NCBI GenBank assembly: GCA_964583765.1
Contig: CAZOWW010000013.1
Span: forward strand, 1 to 64,000
Direction: 5' to 3'
DNA: 64,000 bases
From: CAZOWW01 sp964583765
GTDB taxonomy: Bacteria > Actinomycetota > Actinomycetes > Actinomycetales > Kineosporiaceae
The translations under genes and the position numbers were made by a program. Below, in pieces: positions 58,693 to 64,000 of this stretch (position 1 is its first letter; every line of letters starts with the position of its first letter). Under the pieces are notes generated by a model. That model made no database searches. It saw nothing but the letters and a program-made list of their open reading frames with translations, and had not been told where the DNA came from.

Positions 58693-60677
58693 ATACCCCG
58701 GACCTCCCCACCGAGGCCGGGCTCGACCAGCCGGACGCCGGCCCCGGACTCCCCGACGAGATGCGCCTGGCCCGGACGAACCTGAGCCCTGTCCTCCTCG
58801 ACGAGGCGGTACCCGATCAAGCCGGGTTCGATCAGACCCTGCTCGATCAGACCGGATTCGACGAGACCGGATTCGACGAGACCGGATTCGATCAGGAACG
58901 TGGGGAGCTGGTCCGCCGGTTGCGCCGGGCTCTCGACCGCGGACGGCGCCTTCTGGAACTCACCCAGGAACTCGCCGGGTCGTTGACCACCGTGGACGTG
59001 GCGGACACCGCGACCGAGCACGCGCGGCGGGTGACCGGCTGTGCCTTCGCGGGCGTGGCCCTGGCCGAGCGCGGCGGACGCCGGCTGCGCTTCGTCAGCG
59101 CGGACCCGCCGCTGCAGGACGACTTCGCCACCTGGGGAGAGGTGTCTCTGGACCAGGACACCCCCAGCACCGCGGCGCAGCGGCTGCGACACCCGGTGTT
59201 CTGCGACCGCCCGCACGAGATCGCCGAGCGGTACCCGCTGCTCGGAGCGCGCGGGACGACCGCCACGGCGCACCTGCCGTTGCTGTCCGGGACCGGGTCC
59301 CCACTGGGCGTCCTGGCCATGGTCTGGGACGACGCGACCGCCCTGGGCGTCGAGGAACGGGAGTACCTGACCACCCTGGCCGGGCACTGCGCCCAGGCCC
59401 TCGAACGGGCCCAGCTCATCGAGCAGCAGCAGACCGTGGCCGACGCCCTGCAGCGCGCGGTCCTGCCCGACGAGTTGCCCGCGCCCCGCGGGTGGCAGCT
59501 CAGCGCCCGCTACGTGCCGGCGACGAGCGGCATCGAGGTCGGTGGGGACTGGTTCGACGCCTTCCGCCTGCCGGACGGTCGGCTCGCCGTGGCGGTCGGC
59601 GACGCGAGCGGTCACGGGCTGCCCGCGGCCCGGGTGATGAGCATGCTGCGCAACGCCCTGCGGGCCTACGCGCTGCTCGGCGAGGGTCCAGCCGCCGTGC
59701 TGACCCGTCTCGACCGGCTGCTCGGGTTGCTCGAGCCCGAGGCCCTGGCCACCGCGGTCTACCTGGAGCTCGATCCCGTGACCGGCTTCGGCTACTGGGC
59801 GTCGGCAGGGCACCCGCCCATGGTGTGGTGCCGCCGGTACGGGCGGTTCCTGGAGCAGGAGCAGGATCTCGATCCGCCGCTGGGGTGCGGCCTGCCCGAC
59901 GGCGTCCGGGAACACCGGATGCACCTGTCCCCCGGCGAGGCACTCCTGTTGTACACGGACGGCCTGGTCGAACGCCGCGGGCAGGACCTGGACGACGGGT
60001 TGGACGCTCTCGTGGAGGCCACCCGCCGCCTGTGGCCCTCGTGCGACGCGGACGCGGCCCGATCGGTCGGCGAGCTGCATCCCACCTCCGCGGACGAGCT
60101 CGGTGCCCGCGTGGACGGGGTGATCAGCGCCGTGCTCGGCACGGCCGGGTTCGACGACGACGTCTGCCTGCTCGCCCTGCGCCGGCTCCCGCCCCCGGGC
60201 TCCCGCGAGTCGTCCGCGGAATCGCCGGACGAGTACGAACCCAACCGACAGCTCCGGCAGACCCTCCAGCCACGGCCGCGGGCCGCGGGTGAGGCCCGCC
60301 GGACGGTCACCGATGCCCTCTCACGCTGGGGACTGGCCTGGCTCGCGGAGTCGACCGCCCTCATCGTCAGTGAACTCGTCACCAACGCGATCACCCACGC
60401 CCACAGCGTGACGATCCTCGATCTGGAACTGACCGACCACTGGTTGCAGGTCAGCGTCACGGACACCAGCCGGGCTCTGCCCCAGCTACGGACCCCCGAA
60501 CCGGTCGCCGAGCACGGGCGAGGCGTCTACCTGATCAACCTGCTGGCCACCCGCTGGGGGGTCGAGCACCTCGCGTCCGGCAAGCGGATCTGGGCGCAGC
60601 TCGATCTGTCGGGCGACGACGCGCCGGCGGCGATCCGCCCGGACACCGCGCTCCCTTTCACCACCGCACGTCCCTGA
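58689..60677 (+). CDS. GAF-PP2C(SpoIIE)-HATPase phosphatase
   Basis: A protein of 662 residues. The N-terminal 75 residues have repeated FDQTG/FDETG units. A GAF-like domain (about 80-245) is followed by the SpoIIE phosphatase domain (about 262-500, with VGGDWFDAF, GDASGHGLPAA, ASAGHPPMV and LLYTDGLVERR). A C-terminal RsbW-like ATPase domain has SELVTNAITHAH and GRGVYLINLL. The type suggests control of an anti-anti-sigma factor or stress response, as in RsbU/RsbP-like proteins. The GTG at 58689 overlaps the upstream gene's stop. No cognate sigma or STAS gene is in the window. Confidence 0.93.
   Translation: MNTPDLPTEAGLDQPDAGPGLPDEMRLARTNLSPVLLDEAVPDQAGFDQTLLDQTGFDETGFDETGFDQERGELVRRLRRALDRGRRLLELTQELAGSLTTVDVADTATEHARRVTGCAFAGVALAERGGRRLRFVSADPPLQDDFATWGEVSLDQDTPSTAAQRLRHPVFCDRPHEIAERYPLLGARGTTATAHLPLLSGTGSPLGVLAMVWDDATALGVEEREYLTTLAGHCAQALERAQLIEQQQTVADALQRAVLPDELPAPRGWQLSARYVPATSGIEVGGDWFDAFRLPDGRLAVAVGDASGHGLPAARVMSMLRNALRAYALLGEGPAAVLTRLDRLLGLLEPEALATAVYLELDPVTGFGYWASAGHPPMVWCRRYGRFLEQEQDLDPPLGCGLPDGVREHRMHLSPGEALLLYTDGLVERRGQDLDDGLDALVEATRRLWPSCDADAARSVGELHPTSADELGARVDGVISAVLGTAGFDDDVCLLALRRLPPPGSRESSAESPDEYEPNRQLRQTLQPRPRAAGEARRTVTDALSRWGLAWLAESTALIVSELVTNAITHAHSVTILDLELTDHWLQVSVTDTSRALPQLRTPEPVAEHGRGVYLINLLATRWGVEHLASGKRIWAQLDLSGDDAPAAIRPDTALPFTTARP
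58826..58892 (+). repeat. 15-nt tandem repeats at the 5' end of the SpoIIE-type gene
   Basis: Repeats of GATTCGACGAGACCG and GATCAGACC-type units encode FDQT/FDET peptides. Confidence 0.75.
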
Positions 60678-60753
60678 GACCGGGTGGCGCCGGGACCGCA
60701 CGTCCCCGGCTCCGCTCCCGCGCCGGCTCCCGGTCACCCGACCGGGTTCCCGA

Positions 60754-62364
60754 TCACTCCCACTCGATGGTGCCCGGCGGCTTGCTCGTGACGTCGAGCA
60801 CCACGCGGTTGACCCCGTCGACCTCGTTCGTGATGCGGGTGGAGATGTGCGCGATCAGCTCGTAGGGCAGCCGGGACCAGTCGGCGGTCATCGCGTCCTC
60901 GCTGCTGACCGGCCGCAGCACCACCGGGTGACCGTAGGTGCGCCCGTCCCCCTGCACGCCCACGGACCGGATGTCCGCGAGGAGCACGACCGGACACTGC
61001 CAGATCTCGCCGTCCAGCCCGGCGCGGGTGAGTTCCTCGCGCACGATCGCGTCCGCCGCCCGCAGGGTGTCCAGCCGCTCGCGGGTGACCTCTCCGATGA
61101 TCCGGATGCCCAGCCCTGGGCCGGGGAAGGGCTGACGCCCCACGATCTGGTCGGGCAGGTCCAGCATCCGTCCGACCGCGCGGACCTCGTCCTTGAACAG
61201 CGTCCGGAGCGGCTCGACCAGCTCGAACTGCAGGTCGTCGGGCAGCCCACCCACGTTGTGGTGGCTCTTGATCGTGGCGGCCCCCTCGCCACCCCCCGAC
61301 TCCACGACGTCCGGGTAGAGCGTGCCCTGCACGAGGAAGCGCACCTGCTCCCCGTGTCCCTGACCGGCCTCGGCGGCGGCCTCGGCGACGACCTCCCGGG
61401 CGGCGTCCTCGAAGACACGGATGAACTCGCGGCCGATCGTCTTGCGCTTGTCCTCGGGCTCGCTCAGCCCGGCCAGGGCGTCCAGGAACCGGTCGGCGGC
61501 GTCCACGACCTTCAGGCGCACCCCAGTGGCGGCGACGAAGTCACGCTCCACCTGCTCGGCCTCCCCCGACCGCAGCAGGCCGTGGTCGACGAACACACAG
61601 GTCAACTGGTCACCGACGGCGCGCTGCACGAGGGCGGCAGCGACCGCCGAGTCGACCCCGCCGGACAGGCCGCAGATCACGCGAGCGTCGCCGACCTGGG
61701 CCCGGATGCGGGCGACCTGCTCCTCGACGACATTGCCGATCGTCCAGTCGGGGGCGATACCGGCCCCGTCCCGCAGGAAGTTCTCCAGCACCTGCTGACC
61801 GAACTCGGAGTGGCGCACCTCGGGATGCCACTGCACCCCGAAGAGCCGCCGCCGCTGGTCCTCGAACGCCGCCACGGGCGAGCCCGCGGTGCGTGCCACC
61901 ACGTCGAAGCCCTCGGGCGCGGTGTGGACGGCATCCCCGTGGCTCATCCAGACGAGCTGTTCCCGGGGCTGGGCCGCGAGCAGGGTGGACGCCGCGGGCA
62001 CGACGGTCACCGTGGTGCGGCCGTACTCGCGCAGCCCGGTGCGATCCACCCGGCCGCCCAGGGCCAGGGCCATCGCGTGGAAGCCGTAGCAGATGCCCAG
62101 CACCGGCACGCCCGCCTCGAACAGGGCGGGATCGATCCGCGGCGCGCGGTCCGCGTACACGCTGGCCGGGCCGCCGGACAGGATGATCGCGGCGGGGTCT
62201 CGCTCGAGCATGCGGGCCACCGACCAGGTGTGCGGCACGATCTCGGAGTAGACCTTCGCCTCACGCACCCGGCGGGCGATCAACTGGGCGTACTGGGCCC
62301 CGAAGTCCACCACCAGCACCGGACGATGCGATGCGTGGTCGGCCAGGTCGCTGCGCTCGCTCAC
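60754..62364 (-). CDS. guaA: GMP synthase (glutamine-hydrolysing)
   Basis: A protein of 536 residues that converts XMP to GMP with glutamine. The N-terminal class I amidotransferase domain (about 15-205) has catalytic Cys in GICYGFHAMA and the His/Glu pair in VQWHPEV. The ATP pyrophosphatase domain has SGGVDSAVAAAL. The C-terminal dimerisation domain ends with TSKPPGTIEWE, the family hallmark. The length is normal. The ATG at 62364 is used. Downstream it converges on the SpoIIE-type gene with 76 bp between. Confidence 0.97.
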   Translation of the reverse strand: MSERSDLADHASHRPVLVVDFGAQYAQLIARRVREAKVYSEIVPHTWSVARMLERDPAAIILSGGPASVYADRAPRIDPALFEAGVPVLGICYGFHAMALALGGRVDRTGLREYGRTTVTVVPAASTLLAAQPREQLVWMSHGDAVHTAPEGFDVVARTAGSPVAAFEDQRRRLFGVQWHPEVRHSEFGQQVLENFLRDGAGIAPDWTIGNVVEEQVARIRAQVGDARVICGLSGGVDSAVAAALVQRAVGDQLTCVFVDHGLLRSGEAEQVERDFVAATGVRLKVVDAADRFLDALAGLSEPEDKRKTIGREFIRVFEDAAREVVAEAAAEAGQGHGEQVRFLVQGTLYPDVVESGGGEGAATIKSHHNVGGLPDDLQFELVEPLRTLFKDEVRAVGRMLDLPDQIVGRQPFPGPGLGIRIIGEVTRERLDTLRAADAIVREELTRAGLDGEIWQCPVVLLADIRSVGVQGDGRTYGHPVVLRPVSSEDAMTADWSRLPYELIAHISTRITNEVDGVNRVVLDVTSKPPGTIEWE

Positions 62365-62509
62365 CCAGGCAGCCTACTGGCGGGTGAGCCCGTCCCCGGA
62401 TCGGGGCCACCGGCACCCGGCGGGGTAGGCGTTCCGCTCCTCGAGACCACGAAATCGACCGCGACCGCCGCTCCGACCTCGAGGTCGGGCGATGCCGGGA
62501 CGGTGCGCC

Positions 62510-62890
62510 TCAACGAACAGCGGCGCCGGGCAGCGGGACGCTGTTCGCGCGCAGGCGCGGGAGCAGCTGAGCCGTGACCCAGCGCTCGGCCACGAAGGAC
62601 ATGAAGGGCACCGTCCCGGCCAGCACCACCAGGATCATCCGGACGGTGTGCAGGCGGGTACGCAACCACAGATCCACCGAGACCACCACGTAGGCCAGAT
62701 ACAGATAGCCGTGGGTCACCGGGATCCAGGTCCGTCCCCCGGGCAGCCACCGGCCGAGTCCGGGCTCCTCGGAGAAGCTCCCGCCGTCGCGGACCTGCCA
62801 GAGCTGCACCAGCACGTGCAGGGTCAGCAGGAGCAGGAAGACGCCGGTCGCCCAGGCCAGGAACCGGTAGCGGGTGAGGGCACTATGCAC
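62510..62890 (-). CDS. DUF3817 membrane protein
   Basis: A protein of 126 residues. It has three membrane segments (about 9-30, 60-78, 84-105). VTHGYLYLAYVV is typical of DUF3817 proteins, which are of unknown function and often lie next to guaA or SURF1 in actinomycetes. The GTG at 62890 (VHSALTRYRFLAW) overlaps the SURF1 stop by 8 nt, fixing the start. Confidence 0.88.
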   Translation of the reverse strand: MHSALTRYRFLAWATGVFLLLLTLHVLVQLWQVRDGGSFSEEPGLGRWLPGGRTWIPVTHGYLYLAYVVVSVDLWLRTRLHTVRMILVVLAGTVPFMSFVAERWVTAQLLPRLRANSVPLPGAAVR

Positions 62891-63866
62891 GGGACGGCTC
62901 CTTCGGCACGGCGGACGGGGCGGGAACAGCTGACGCGGCGGGCACGGCGGACGGGACGAGCACGGCGGACGGGGCGGGAACAGCTGACGCGGCGGGCACG
63001 GCGGGAACAACGGGCGAAGCGAGCACGGTGGACGAGGCCACCGGGTCGTTCCTGGAGGGAACGGATGCGGGATCGGGGCCCGGCAACACCCCACGGTGGT
63101 CGTCGCGGACAAGTCGCCACCAGAACAGCAGGCCGAATGCCGCGAACAGCCACCACTGCACCGCGTAGGAGAGGTTCTGCAATGCCAGCCCACCACCGGA
63201 CGGCGGTGTCACGGGCGCCAGCCCGCTCGGGGAGTGTGTCGCCGCGTGCGGATCCTGACCCGTGCGGATCACGAATCCGGTGAGCAACGGCCACGGCCAC
63301 CGGTCCAGCAGGTCCACCACGGCCAGATTGGTCAACTCGTTGCCCGCGAACGGGCTGGTCCCCTGAGGCCGGTCGGCGGGCGACCGATCCGCGAGGGGCC
63401 GATCCGCGGGCGGCTCGGAGGGTTCCAGCACCCCGACCAGCCGGACCGTTCCTGCGGGTTCGCCCGCAGGAACCGCCGCTGGGCAGGAGGAGCCGGCGGC
63501 GCTCACGGGCGACCAGCCCCGTACCACCGGCACCGCGGAGCCGTCGGCCAGTCGCAGTGGGGCCACCACCCAGCAGCCGGTCAGGCCGTTCCGCAGACGC
63601 GGCGTCACGATCACCTGCCGGGACAGGTCCCAGGTGCCGGTGGCGACCACCCCCCGCCCGACCGCCGAGCCGGGAAAGGCCTGCCGGGCCTGGAGCACGT
63701 CGAGCAGTGACGCAGGCGGCGCGGACGCGCGGGACCGGGCCGCCGCCGTCCCGTTCTGCCGGGCCCGGTCCAGCTGCCAGTCACCGAGCCAGGCCATGAC
63801 CGTCGCCGCCAGCAGCACGACCGCCAGCAGGGCGAGCCAGCGGGCCTTCAAGGCCGTGCGCACCAC
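62883..63866 (-). CDS. SURF1 family cytochrome oxidase assembly protein
   Basis: A protein of 327 residues with the SURF1 plan: an N-terminal membrane segment (about 9-28), then GDWQLDRARQ, a beta-rich extracytoplasmic region (VATGTWDLSRQVIVTPRLRNG split over strands; VVRGWSPVSAAG), and a second membrane segment (about 242-262) preceded by NLSYAVQWWLFA, the family's most conserved part. It helps insert haem into cytochrome oxidase. The C-terminal tail is a Pro/Ala/Val/Ser-rich repeat of about 60 residues, which is unusual. The ATG at 63866 is normal. Confidence 0.94.
   Translation of the reverse strand: MVRTALKARWLALLAVVLLAATVMAWLGDWQLDRARQNGTAAARSRASAPPASLLDVLQARQAFPGSAVGRGVVATGTWDLSRQVIVTPRLRNGLTGCWVVAPLRLADGSAVPVVRGWSPVSAAGSSCPAAVPAGEPAGTVRLVGVLEPSEPPADRPLADRSPADRPQGTSPFAGNELTNLAVVDLLDRWPWPLLTGFVIRTGQDPHAATHSPSGLAPVTPPSGGGLALQNLSYAVQWWLFAAFGLLFWWRLVRDDHRGVLPGPDPASVPSRNDPVASSTVLASPVVPAVPAASAVPAPSAVLVPSAVPAASAVPAPSAVPKEPSRA
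62907..63004 (-). repeat. 44-bp direct repeat in the SURF1 3' end
   Basis: 62907-62950 and 62961-63004 are identical 44-bp copies, 54 bp apart. They encode SAVPAASAVPAPSAV-type tail repeats. Confidence 0.85.
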
Positions 63867-63881
63867 GTGGCCACGGTAACC

Positions 63882-64000
63882 ATGGCTCGGAGCTCCGGCT
63901 CGTCCAACGAGACCGGCACCACGATCGCCGCGCCGGCCGGACCGCTCCTCGCGACGGGCGGCTGGACCGGTCCCCGCGACGGGCAGCCGGACGGGCCGCA
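63882..64000 (+). CDS. Possible gene start cut by the right edge
   Basis: An ATG at 63882 opens a frame without stop to the window end (MARSSGSSNETGTTIAAPAG and onward), divergent from SURF1 with a 15-bp gap. The visible part is low-complexity and Gly/Pro/Ala-rich, so no product can be named. It could also be a non-coding stretch. Confidence 0.3.
   Translation, partial: MARSSGSSNETGTTIAAPAGPLLATGGWTGPRDGQPDGP

Noticed and set aside
57173..60677. Secondary-metabolite or polysaccharide gene cluster around the nucleotidyltransferase
   Set aside because: No glycosyltransferase, polymerase or export gene is nearby.

Overview
The window is very GC-rich with strong third-position GC bias, GTG starts and many 4-nt start/stop overlaps. 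SigE-family sigma factors, a conservon, PknG and GH6 cellulases all point to an actinomycete, probably a cellulolytic soil type. Order or genus cannot be fixed from the sequence alone. No tRNA, rRNA, CRISPR array, transposase or prophage gene was seen.

Left third (1-15.1 kb). After a broken or partial Ig-like reading frame at the left edge and a sparse stretch comes a compact minus-strand signalling cluster. Its order of transcription is TelA-like protein, small unknown protein, AAA ATPase, GlnX-like membrane sensor, GlnH-like lipoprotein, unknown helical protein, PknG-type kinase, PP2C phosphatase, vWA protein and FHA protein. Most junctions overlap by 4 nt. Kinase, phosphatase and FHA protein each begin with a similar short zinc ribbon. 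This looks like the mycobacterial pknG-glnH-glnX amino-acid sensing module joined to a TerY-P-like (vWA/PP2C/kinase) stress module, and it is the most interesting system in the window.

15.4-23.8 kb. A PAS histidine kinase converges on a response regulator whose HD-type output domain lacks the HD pair. A tandem duplication follows: two SigE-family sigma genes, each translationally coupled to a membrane sensor. The copies appear identical over about 0.9 kb (sigma plus cytoplasmic and membrane part of the sensor) while the extracytoplasmic parts have diverged. A third, more distant pair lies at 41.6-43.6 kb.

23.8-32.1 kb holds core metabolism: DUF3017, purH, purN, a DUF6350 membrane protein, sucD, sucC and a stand-alone B12-binding domain. 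32.4-36.8 kb is a cellulose-degradation patch: two secreted GH6 cellulases with Thr-rich linkers and CBM2 domains, next to a tiny peptide gene whose promoter overlaps a LacI/CelR-type operator. 37-43.6 kb carries the PcrA/UvrD helicase, a HTH protein with a leaderless promoter and palindrome, an AMIN-like exported protein and the third sigma/sensor pair.

43.6-52.8 kb carries a PspC-domain histidine kinase/response regulator pair divergent from a PspC/LiaF-like protein (envelope stress), then a complete conservon (cvnA-D) with an extra small gene. 53-56.7 kb holds an N6-adenine DNA methyltransferase with no visible nuclease partner, coupled to a double-Nudix protein. 57.2-60.7 kb is a coupled operon of Nudix hydrolase, sugar-nucleotidyltransferase-like protein and a GAF-PP2C-HATPase phosphatase. 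The right end has guaA, a DUF3817 protein, SURF1 and the start of one more possible gene.
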